Notes under the pieces: generated by a model
Told to the model about the DNA's origin: nothing
The model's input: only the letters and a program-made list of their open reading frames with translations
The model's database searches: none
Source: Sarcocystis neurona
Taxonomy: Eukaryota; Apicomplexa; Conoidasida; Eucoccidiorida; Sarcocystidae
Direction: 5' to 3'
Assembly (NCBI GenBank): GCA_000727475.1
Contig: KL647298.1
Location: forward strand, 339,665-403,664
Length of the DNA stretch: 64,000 bases
Shown here: piece after piece, positions 13,801-25,055 of the stretch
Numbering within the stretch: the stretch's first letter is position 1
Layout: every line of letters begins with the position of its first letter
Program-made: the position numbers and the translations under genes

Positions 13801-15763
13801 CAGGGATGCTCGCCAAAGCAGTTTTCTATGAAGGTACAGGAGTAAGCCGGCTAGGGACTGAACCGCGTGGGCACAGCTTTCCATGAGGTGTGTTTGGTGG
13901 TGCTGCAGAATTCTTCTATCGTTTGCAGCTAGGAATGTTCCTCCGTTGGTGCTGCTCTCGCGAGCCGATCGGGCTTCACGTATAGTCCCTTTTCTCCCAA
14001 GCGTATCCCTAAGTCCACGCAGACAAGATGTTTAAGGGGCTGCGTGCAGTTATAGTGTGTGGTGAGCAATTCGTGGCGCTCGACAGCTTCAAACCACGCC
14101 TTCCTGCTTCAGGTTTTAGCGTCGCGAGGCATAAATGTTGACGCGAAGACCGAATATTGTCTCCTCTCTGTACAGAAATTTGATGTGGTCGTACTACAGG
14201 GGTAACAAGCGGGCTTTCCTGTTTCAAACTGAGAAATAAAACAGCCACTTATTGTGGAGCTTGATTCCCTCAAGAGCACAAGTGTGAATACTAGGTGGTT
14301 CTGTCCATCTCGTGCTCTTTGTTCCGGTGGGCCTGACTACAATACAATTCGTTGTATTGCCGCAAGAATCCTTGTATTGATGTATATCACGTTTTATGTC
14401 CTCACGGCTGCATGAATCACGCAAGTATTACGTGGAATTCTCAGCAAAGCTAGCATTGAAATCCTGGCTCTTCGGTAGAGTGTTTGTCAGGAAAGGAGCA
14501 AGAAAGTGGGTGCTGGTGATCTACCGGAAGAGAAACCGGAGCTATTTCTGTATGCTTTGAATTGTCTCCATCCTCCGTTGTCGCTGTTGTTGTGCATCTA
14601 AACTGAATGGATATTCTCTCTTCAACCGTCAGCGGGCTTTCTGACCTAAGTTTCACAACTTGACGCAGCAGGTACTCTTTACCCTACAGAAGGGTTCCTG
14701 TCTCCTGCTTAAATCAGGCCTCTTCCGTCTGCCTTGAATCAATGCAACACACACGCTTTTCACTCGGTGCTATAAGATGAACGTGTTCCACTACATTGCC
14801 GAAAGGCTTACCTTAGCTTGCCAATTGTCGTGTAGCGGAACGCCTGTAAATATTTGTAGGCATCAAAAAACTCGTCGACCTCTGGATGTGATGCGTTCTG
14901 TGGTGACAAAAACAGGGACTTTAGCAGACAATGACCCCGTAACTTGATCTGCCCTGTTGCTAAAATTCGTGTTCCACAATATAACAATTACCTGCTACGC
15001 ACTTCGACAGAAACCTAAAGTTCCATAGACTTGTGTGGTAAAGCCGTTGCTCAGTCGCCTTGATGGCTTGTCTTATATAGGCCTTCAAAGGTGTACGTAA
15101 GTGTAAAAATAAATATATCCAGACGCACACGTACGTTTCTACAATCGTTCACTCAAGTGCCACGCGCTTGTGACCACAAGTCTGTCCTTCTAAACTCGTG
15201 TATTCACACGAAGATGCAGATGTATATATGTGTTGGACCCGTAGGGTAGAATAAACCATACACACATTATTCTAGACATCTATGTTTATATCTACATGCC
15301 TACATCGATATATATGTGTACGCTTTTACATTATTGTGCTGTACCTCCTACGTTTACGTATGCCATGGCTTAACTGAACAACTCTGCATATGTTTATATG
15401 GCGACATATAGATATATATATATATACACGTGCTTGAGTCTCTATGCATTGAGTAGACCGTTCCGTGTCATCTATGTTGGTGCGAAAACCACTCTGGCCC
15501 TTATGTCATTTGTGATTCACTGCCCCAGATCTCCAAATCCTCTTATCGTTGTTTTTCTGTTGTGCCTCGGCCAGCGCTTGCCCCCGGTCGACCTTTTCTG
15601 CTTGTATGCAGGTCCTCAACGCAAGGGACGCCTTCTGGTGAAAACCGCCAGCGACGTCAGAGGGAACTTCCGTCTAGGGAAGCGAATACCGCAGCATCAC
15701 ATTTGACATGCATCTCCTTCCTTCACCAGCGTTTCTGCCACCGTCAGAATTATCGCCGCAAAG
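7876..15763. other. CAG-poor intergenic stretch without a supportable gene
   Basis: Nearly 8 kb with almost no CAG/GCT runs, in contrast to the flanks. ORFs are short, on both strands, and none has recognisable domains. The best exon-like fragment is 11862-11927 (+), between a pyrimidine-rich CAG acceptor and a GTAAGC donor, reading PKIQPGSSYYVPPSACELAA; no partner exon was found. An ATG ORF at 9203-9466 (+, 87 aa) and ORFs at 12653-13066 (+) and 12867-13358 (-) are weak possibilities. A candidate 5' UTR acceptor for the kinase gene lies at about 15610 (GTATGCAG). Simple repeats include CA near 8680 and TA near 15410. Confidence 0.5.
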
Positions 15764-18700
15764 ATGGCATCTGCCTTTTTTGCCCCTTGTGCTCGCCCTG
15801 ACTCAGCTGCTGCATCGCGAGAGGCAGTTTTCTCCCTCGCAGCTTTACCAGTGAATACATCATCACCACGCTGGACCCCCACCGAACTATCAGTCTCCGT
15901 GACACAAGCACACACAGCGCATCGGAAAAGTGCCCATCACGCCTGCTCTTCCGCTGTTGGTTCGGTACCTCGCATGGCGCACAAAGGTCGTGCCCACTCA
16001 ACTTTTGTGCCTGGGTGTGTGCTGCGTCGGCCTGCTGGAACGTTTATCAAACAAGTCCCCTGTCTTCCTGAAGCACACAAAATCCTTCACGCCCCTGCTG
16101 CACACCCAGCTGTTTCTACTGCCGCTCATCAAGCTCCTGTACTTACTGCTTCGCAGCGGCACCGTCGCCCTTCGCTACAGCTGCCTGCACCTTTGCCCAA
16201 TGGCATTCCCTTGCGACGGACCACCAACAGCTGCTTCGAACACTATAAAATACTAGAACCTGTGGGAGCAGGCACCTACGCGAATGTGTGGAAAGTACAG
16301 AGACTGCCTATATCTCGGCTTTACAACAATGTGCCGCTGACCACAGCCCAGTTACTGTCCTCTCCAAAAGGTAAAGGTACGCTAACTCCTCTGTCCGACT
16401 CCCCATACCAAGGCCACTGCAAAAATACATTCTCGGTGGAAGAAAGCAACAGTGCATTTGCCACGGTTCTACCGAGAAAAACGTCAGGGAAACACGGACC
16501 CTCCACCACGTACGTGCAGAAGAAATGTCAGCAACAGCGGCCTGCGTGCGGCAGCAACAGTATCATTAAGGGTAGAATCGCCAGCGATCCATCTTCGCTG
16601 TTCAAAGGACGACAAGAGCATAGTAGTAGAGGCCCCACGGAAGGCCAGGTTTATGCGGCAAAACTGCTACAGCTTGATCGATTTTCAGCCGACACGCTGC
16701 CACGCGTGCTCGATATGTTCAGCAAAGAAATAGTGAACCTTGCCGCATGCCAGTGCCCGGGAGTTGTTGGGCTTCATGAGGTGGTAGAAGGAAAGGAAGG
16801 ATGGTTGCTAGTGCAGGACTTCGTCGACGGCGGCACCATATGGTGTGAAGATGTTTGTAGAGACGAAGATGAAGCTTTCCTGCACTTCATACAGGTGCTG
16901 CAAGCGGTGCTCTACTTGCAAGAAAACAGTGTTCTGCACAGAGACCTGAAACCTACAAACATTCTTCGTTCGAAGCAAAGCAGGCGCGTTGTCATCGCTG
17001 ACTTTGGATGGTCAGAGCGCCTCGATTGTTGCCACATTACACCGATGGAGTGGCCAGGGTAAATCCTCGAATGCACGTAGAAGGACAAGACAACTGACGC
17101 ATGGAATAGTCGACAGCAGGGAACAAAAGGAAAGCGGTCGCCAAGAGAAGTACCTGGAGTACTGAAACACAAATTTATATATAACGAAGGTGTGAGATAT
17201 GTGCGTGGAGGTATCTACACTTATTTGTGTTTAGGTACACACACGCATACAAAAGTGGATGTGGAGACAAATGTGTATCTTACTGACGCTTATATTTGTC
17301 TCACATTGAACGCGTTCTCCCTCACGAATGTATATAAGGCGGTAGAACAAAGAAGCTTCGCCATCCAAGGGGGCATCCCGGCCAACGGGGCAGCGCTACA
17401 CAGCGGGTACGCACTGCTACAGGCAGTCAGCACGGGTGCAGACATCCAGCTCATAATTCCTCGTGACCTGTCAGTGGAAATGGGACGTCTGCCCACACAC
17501 AACGCTAAATCTTCCTGCGTCCTTCCCCTAACGTGTGAATACCTCTGGAGGTACGACGGTTATTCTGCAGTGACGTTCGGGAGCGTTTGTAAGCTTACGA
17601 GATTTACGTACGATGAATACGTATACCCGTATAGAGCGAAACATGAATAGATGCGTTCTGAAACCTGACGAGAGTAGGGCGTCACGCTTGTCGTACTCGT
17701 ACGCATTGGTACTCAGAAAACACCTGGTTGCACAGGTACCCGTGTGAAATGAAGCGGTGCAAGAACGCACTCATAAGGTTCTTAAATGAAAAGATTCGTG
17801 CATGCAGGTGGCTGTGTGGTGAGAGGCTCAAGACATACTACGCCGCCCTGATTCATTCGTTTATACGTGAAAGTGAAAGAGGCTTGCAGACTCAAACATC
17901 ATACACACACACACGTAGATATATATACGAGAGCGTGTAGGCACACTTGTTGGTGTGCGCCGCCCATGGCTCCACTTGTACGACTTTGCTATTAATAGTG
18001 TGTCTCATCCAACTTTCGTCTCCTCGACGTCAACTACCCGCTTTCTCTTCCGCATTTCTTCGCCCCTGCTGGATGGGATTTTCCTGTTTGCTGCAGAACG
18101 CTGGAAATCAATCCTCCGGAGATCATCAACGGCACAGGTCCTCTGACTGACCGGCTGGACAACTATGCGGTAGGGATGACGTTACTTCTTTTTCTGTCGG
18201 GCCGCTTCGTTTGTCGGCAGAAAGGCCTAGATGCAGCAACCGCCGCTCCGTATGTACTGCGTACGGTGCACGAGCTTAGGCAAGGTCCGCCTCCAGCGGT
18301 ATTTAAAGGGTCAGGAGAAGCCTGGGCACTTTTCATAGGATTGACAGCGCCGCATCCTTTCCGTCGGTGGTCGTTGGATCACGTTCTTGCTCACACATGG
18401 GTGCAACAAAAACTCCTGCGACTCGGTAAACAAGCTTTCATATGGCACCCGCGTGTGCTGCAGCTAGCCATTGGTTTGCAGCGCGCACACGGGCATTCTC
18501 TGTATGCGGGAGATCCTGGAAACCTACTCAGCAGCGGACTGCACGGAGCGCGAGGAGGCTGCAGCACAACCCACGCTTCTAGGTGCAGCTTTGAAAGCTT
18601 GGTGAAGATGCTGCCAGGAGGCCCTGCAGTAAGGGGGGCTGTGCTGTGGACGCCCAACAGATATCTGGCGGGTACAGTTAGTAGCTCCTCTGCAACGACG

Positions 18701-21700
18701 CACACGCTACCCAGTGGCAGAGAGCTGTCGACGGCTGCAGCAGCACAGTGGACAGCAGCAGCAGAGTGGACAGCAGCAGCTGCTGCCGTTGCTGTCGAAG
18801 CTCATGGAGGACCCTGCGGTAATGCCAGCTGCGCAGGAGGTGGGTCCTTCGAACAGTGCTGCCGTGTGAGCGGCTTCTTCGCGGGAGAATGGGACGGGGG
18901 TCGTAGTGAGGGAGAAACGCAGGTAAGACATTTAGCCCAGCGACCAGATCAATTGTCTCTTCTGAAAGATACCAGCGTTTCATCCTCAAAGGTCACACCG
19001 CCCTCTCCCTCACCTTGCACACCCCAGCACGTTTCCTCGAAAGGGCTGCACCCAGAGCGTGGCAGCAGCTGCAGCAGGCGGCAGAGCCTGAGCATTTGCT
19101 CCACTACGGACTCGTTTGTGACGAATCTTAGTTTCCAACAGCAGCAGCAGGCATCGCAGCAGTCGGCACGTGGGCAAGTGTGCGTGCAGACTTCCTCCTC
19201 TCCTCTCACACCTAACTCTCACGTAGAAAGGGCGATGGCAGAAGGAGCGGACTGGCAGCTGCTGCTACCCCGAAGTGCGCCAAAAAAGAGCACCGACAGT
19301 CTCGATGACGCTGCTTCTCAGGACGCTAGACAGGCAAGCATTCTACGACGCAGCGAAACTTATGCAAATAACGGAGTAGTACCCTCTACAGAGCGCGTGC
19401 AGCGGTACCAACACGGACGTCACCTACGAGGCATGGACGTATTCCATCACTACCTGCACTACAACGCGTGCGAGTCAGCGGAGACAACGCAGGGGAGCAA
19501 AAACACAGAATTTTGCGCCCCGTCTTCTTTTGCGACTGCTAACAGCTCTTGCGCGCGTTGTTACGACCTTTCAACGCCTGTACCTCAGTTCCTACTGCGG
19601 TACCGAGAGCGACAGATCGGATCGCTAACATCTTTACAGCAGCAGCGTCCGCTGCCTTGGCGTTTGCTGTTGTCTGGTCTCGTAACCGGAGGCGAGGCAG
19701 ATTTCGAGGGTGTAGTGCAGGAGACTGGGGCAGGACTAAACGCAACAGAGCATTCGAGGACAACCCCTCTGACGCGGGAAGCTAGGGCCGCTGGTCACCG
19801 AGAACCACAGTCTTCGCTTACGCTGAGCAACACCGACGAACCGCAAAAACAGTTGGCAGCACTTGATTCTTACACGCGAGGTCAAGCCGTAGACGACAAC
19901 CCTGCGGCCTCCCCAGACCCGAGATGTGCTTCTGCGATGCACTCGAACAATTTGAAAACGCCTAAAAATTCGTGGATGCAATCTGCTGCTTCTGGCAAGG
20001 CTCGGCTACTTCGGTGTCATCCGTACACACGACAGCAGGGGTCATTCGCGCATCCCTACGCAAGAAAATCTGCCTCTCAGCACAACGTTGAAACCCTTCC
20101 CACTAGGTCAGGCCTCGCGCCTCTTGACGAAACGTCGGTCGAAGACGACGACGACGACGGTGTACACAGCAGCTGGGCTGTCCTTCCTCCGTGCGAGCTT
20201 TCTGTGGACACCGTAGATCCTACTACATACGAGGGCATCGTTGATAAGAGAGAACTCAGTAGGAGGAGACACGCGCTGCCGCCTGGAAAAGCAGGCACGG
20301 TTCCTTTTTCGCATTCCGCAGGGAATGCTTCTCTTGAGGGTCAGGCGTCCCTACGTCGAAGTACTGAGAACGCGTGGCATTATGGCGATCCACCGTTCTG
20401 GGACCCGCACCGCCGGAGCGACATTTGCAACACGCTGGAGTATAACAAGCATGCCGTGCCCACTCCGAGCACTTCTACTTGGTGTGGGGCAGCGTTGGAT
20501 GGTCAGGTGTCTGCATTCACTCCTCGGTGTGCAGTGCGAGACCCTGACGGGGTGGCGCGCCCGTCCTTCACAAAGTTGCCGTTGCAGCGTAAAATGCAGC
20601 AACTGCATTCAGTGTCCGCCTCAGTTTCAGTCACGAGAATAGCCTACCAGGCATTGCTGAAGCCTTCGAGTGCAGCCCTGTCCTTTCCAGTAGCTGTCTC
20701 ACAACGTTGTGCTGCAGCGCACCGTTCTGCGAGCATTCCGTCCCATTACCGTCGAAGGGGCGGATCAATGACGGCAGCACACAGTCGCAATGGCACTCTT
20801 CTCACGGGTGAAGAGTCGGCAGACAAACCCGTGTACACTGCGCTTCCTCGAAAGCTCCCCCATGCTTCACTGTCGTCCTCGCTTGCAGATTCTGCAATTC
20901 TGACAACAGACGAAGAAGAGCGTGTGGACCAGATTTTCACTCCTTTGACAGGTTGGAAACACGGTGTCCCCGTCGCGCAGTCAGAAGCTGATGCACCGGT
21001 TTTGTCGCGCACCCATGCCATGCAGCGGCTGCCTTCGCAGCTGTCCGCATTGTCATCTGAGAATGGCTGTGAATCAGCAGCAGTCCTCACACGCAGGAGA
21101 CCATCAAGTGAAGTTGCCTCAGCAGGAGCGTCACCAGGTCAAGTATGCCCAGCACTGCACCCCTGTCTTCCTTCACCCCAACTTCATGCCTCGCAAATAG
21201 TGGGGCGCGTCACTGAGAAAGCGCGGGAGCTTCGCAGAGACTCGTTGAGCAGTCCTGCTGCTACCTTCCCAGCTGCCCCAAGCATAACCAACGGAAGTGC
21301 AACTGTGGAGCCAGCGTGCGGCGGAGCCGCGTTTCAGCGTAAGGACTGCGATTTATACAGCAGTGGTACGCAACAGGATTGGACGTCCACTAGTACATCA
21401 AATGCTCTGCTGAGACTGGAGGGGGCGTGCTTGGCGGGTGTCTGCTTGGAGGCACGTAGTGAACAGGAGCGTGGCAACAGAGCTACCAAGCAACGGTGCA
21501 GTACAGAGTGCGAAAATGCCGCCGCCGTGACAACTCAACTGCTTCACAAAGCTGCTACAAGCGCAGTGCCGCCCGCGCCTCTCGGCGTATCTCGTCGGTC
21601 GCGCCATTCACCTGTTGCGCAGGAAGCGGAAACTGCGTACATTGATCCCAACCTTTCCTCTGCTGATGGGAACTCAGGAGGCGCCGTGCAGGCTGGCGGT

Positions 21701-23416
21701 TCCTCCACGGAGCAGAGAGATCAGCAAGAACAACGCAAGTCGCACGGATCCGTCAAGGATGATGAAATTTTTAGTAAAAAAGAACAGCAATTGTTTCCTT
21801 ACATTCAGTGCCAAGTCCACGAGAGAAAATCCTCCGACTGTGATAACAAGAGGCATCAAAACGGTGAGGCATCTGTAGATGTGACTAAGCATGCAACAGC
21901 CTTCCAAGGGGGTAACACGAGTGAAATGGTAAGCACTTTATGGCAGGGACGGGACGACATGCCAAGGTCTACTGATGACCAGTGCAAACAACCTTCTACT
22001 GAAGCGGCGCGCCAAAACTCAAGGGAAAAGTGCGAAGCAGAGACAACTCCGGAACTGCACACGAAAGAAAAAGAGATATCAAGCAAACTTGAGAAAACAG
22101 TCGAAACTTCGGGTTCACAGCAGCTGACGAGTCCTGCCGTGGAGCCGATAGACATCTCCCGATTCGCACGCCACGAGAGCAAAAGCGCTGCTGTTTCAGA
22201 TCTCCCCACGGTCACAGGCTGTGTTACACATTGTGCTGGTTCTTCGGTGAACAACCAACAGGTAGCTCTGACAGGACGGGTGTGGTGTTCAGGTCCTTCG
22301 TGTGAGGAAGCGCAGGGAGCTCATATCTCTCCCCTTCCACGCGGCAATCACTTAGGCAGTCGTAACAATATGAAAATAACAGGGAGAATCGAGTTTCACG
22401 ACAAGCGCCACTCTCCGCGGTCGTCGCGCTTTTCGCTTCCATCTTCCTCGTGCGAAAGTGGCGAGCGCCTGAGTGCACGCCGAGGCCAGGTGTGGCGTTC
22501 CGGCACCCCTACTTGTCAGCGTAACCGCAGAGCAGAAGAATTTTGCGAATCCTTGACTTCGGGAAAGTGTTCCCGTCCTGACGGAGGTAGCCGGCAGTCC
22601 TTAGACCTGCGAGCTATCGAAGACGGGATAACGGGGAGGATCGCAATCTCGCCGCAGAGGAGTCCCAGCATACGTCGAAGAGATGCACCATCACCAACAG
22701 GATCTGCGCAGGAGACTTTTAGCTGTTTAACAAATCGCCATTCATTCGCGGGGCGCACTACGAATAGCGAATGCCTTATGGAGCCTCACGCAACAGGAAT
22801 AGCAGCAGAAGCCAGTGAAATGAGGAGGGCCACAGCCACAGAACCATCCTTAGCCGGTACGGCTAAAACGAAATGTGTGGATCTGCGAAATCGCGGAACA
22901 GGAAATTCAGTTGCATGTACTTCAGCCTCTGAGGCAGACGGGAAGCTGTGTGGAAGAACAGAAAACCTAAGGTCTTTGAAGACAAACACGGCGTGTCGAC
23001 AGTGCTGTGTGAGTGCAGGTGCGACCAGGGTGTGTAGTCCGCACGCACCGCTGCGACGCACGGAGCATCGGGATCAGCACCTGCACGACGAAGACTTCTT
23101 TTACCGCGCAGCATCCATGACATGTGTCAGAAAATATCGGACGAACAGTCAGGACGAAAAAGGACTAGCTTTGCCGTGGCAACGGGCGGCCTCTTTCCCC
23201 GCCACGATGACTACGACGCGCACAATAAGGATGCATAACATCATCGCACAGGACGAAACTATCTTCCTGTGTGGCCAGAACCGACCACGGCAAAAGCCAC
23301 GCATATCATCCTGCGCTCTGTTGGGGACGACGTATGATGACAACGGCTCTGCCGCGTTGCTCACTTTTGAGTTTAGAAGCGAGCCGCTTGCAATTCAATC
23401 ACACCGGTCTGACTAG
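15764..23416 (+). CDS. Aurora-type serine/threonine protein kinase with a very long C-terminal extension
   Basis: Model: exons 15764-17058 and 18097-23416, 2,204 aa. The start ATG (GCAAAGATGGCA) follows an in-frame stop near 15704. Donor GG|GTAAAT and acceptor CTGCAG|A join in phase to give PGTLEINPPEI. Catalytic features: glycine loop GAGTYANV (168-175), VAIK-type Lys300, helix-C Glu322, HRDLKPTN (His392, Asp394), DFGWSE (Asp413), PPE (438-440), helix-F Asp453 in DNYAVG, and a final RRWSLDHVLAHTW. DFGWS and PGTLE..PPE resemble Aurora kinases (DFGWS, CGTLDYLPPE), so a mitotic or centrosomal role is a reasonable inference. Odd points: about 115 residues are inserted between the glycine loop and Lys300, the Aurora RRTT activation-loop motif is absent, and the C-lobe looks shortened. 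Residues about 545-2204 form a Ser/Thr/Arg-rich, probably disordered tail with repeated ITGR-like motifs near the end. Kinase assignment is secure; the Aurora subfamily is likely. Confidence 0.88.
17059..18096 (+). other. Intron in the activation segment of the kinase gene
   Basis: 1,038-bp GT-AG intron (GTAAAT ... TTTGCTGCAG) that splits the Gly codon of PGTLE, just before the PPE motif. Small ORFs inside it (for example 17192-17650) carry no kinase-like residues and are taken as chance. Confidence 0.85.
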
Positions 23417-24763
23417 ATTGCTAATATGGCACTGGTGCATATACGTGGGGAGAAAAGAACACGTGCCACCGTGCGGTCTTGTTTGTTGTATGACTGTAAC
23501 GTACGCGATTATCGGTCTCCTGCCACACAAAGACCGCTGCAGTAAGGTGAAGAAAGATACTGCATTCTTATCCTTGCGCGGGTTTTGAAGTTCTGGACGT
23601 TACAACTCCATTATTGCTCCTTCACTGGGCAGCGAACGATTCTGCCGCGAACATTACCGGTGGCAAGCCAAGTGCTTCACTCAGTCGGGGGGAGCCTATA
23701 TCTAGTAAATATGCTTGTGCGACAGGGGCTGCACAAGCGGATATACGATGCAGGTACGGCGCGTAAGATGCGCCTGTAGCAATTGCATATTCGTGCGTCA
23801 CGTGAGCATACACACAAAATGTGAGCTTTGCACGCTAAAGGCGTGAACGCCTGGATCAACCCCAAGAAAATGATGACATGTAACGGCTTAAGAGAAAGCC
23901 CTCCCTAAGATCTGGGACGAAAACTTCAAACATTAAGTGTATATCCAAGATGGCAGGCGGACCTACTGGGCAACTGGTTCACAAAAGAGTACACTTCGTG
24001 CAGCAGACGCATTCCAAGTGCAGTGCACAGACTAATTAGTTTCTCCAATGCACAACCGTATACTAAATTCCTGCGTGCAAATGTGACGTCAAATCCTTCA
24101 GACTAACGAATTCTTTTCTTCAGAATATCGGTGAGCACGGAGGAAGGCGAAGCGTTTGTCCTGTGAAACAGCATTGTCTCGTCATCCACAGCGTGTCTTC
24201 GCAACTACTGTGACTCGCTGTTTACTGTGCTTCGACCGTTTAATAAATTTTGTAGTTCCTAGAGTAGTGTTTCGCTTACGCCGGCGCGTCTGGCACTGCA
24301 ATCAGCAAATCCGCGCACACCTTCTCCATTCTTACCGTCATCTCGGGGCCACTTCTACCACCATTGTCACCCTGTTCTTCCCTCTCCACGCAGCGCCACA
24401 CATGTATACGTATACACAAACGCAGCAGCGTAATGCACGCATGTGCCGTACAAGTAGATTCATCAGCACAGACAGCAACGCGCCCGTCCTTTTGTCTCCG
24501 GTGTGTGCTGACTGACCAACGCGTGTGGCTCCCTCTTACTGGTCCGCTTGTGCGTATGATCGCGCACACATACACACAATGCAGTACGATTGACGCGAGT
24601 GTGGAGCAAGTAACCAGATACACATACAGATATATACACACGAGGACGTAGTCACACGTTGAGCAGGGGTGGAGTCGTGTCACTTCACTTCGAAACGTCG
24701 CATCCCCGTACGTGGAGAGAGCTGGACGCGTACACCGTATGAAAGAAAGACGCGCACGCACAG

Positions 24764-24799
<36 letters not shown>

Positions 24800-25053
24800 G
24801 CGAGTATACACAGGTGTACGTATAAAGGAAGACGCACATACACACAGACGCAATATACACAGCATATATGTATGTATATATGATCTGTTAAGCAGAGCGT
24901 GAGTCCGTATGAAAGAAAGACGCGCACGCGCAGCCACACACACACACGGGCGAGTATACACAGGTGTACGTATAAAGGAAGACGCACATACACACAGACG
25001 CAATATACACAGCATATATGTATGTATATATGATCCGTTAAGCAGAGCGTGAG
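23417..25053. other. Intergenic region between convergent kinase and helicase genes
   Basis: The kinase (+) and the helicase (-) converge here, so both transcripts end in this interval. Only short ORFs are seen. The last 320 bp are a tandem duplication with CA repeats, annotated separately. No polyadenylation signal can be assigned with confidence. Confidence 0.6.
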
Positions 25054-25055
25054 TC
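24737..25055. repeat. Two-copy tandem duplication with CA microsatellite
   Basis: Copy 1 is 24737-24905 and copy 2 is 24907-25055. Both start GTATGAAAGAAAGACGCGCA and end AAGCAGAGCGTGAGTC. They are near identical except for the length of the internal (CA)n: about 17 units in copy 1 and 6 in copy 2. Copy 2 runs into the stop codon of the helicase gene (TGA, complement of 25054-25056), so the duplication probably arose at that gene's 3' end. Confidence 0.9.

Noticed and set aside
17192..17650. 152-codon ORF inside the kinase gene
   Set aside because: It lies in the intron whose removal restores the kinase activation segment; it has no kinase features.
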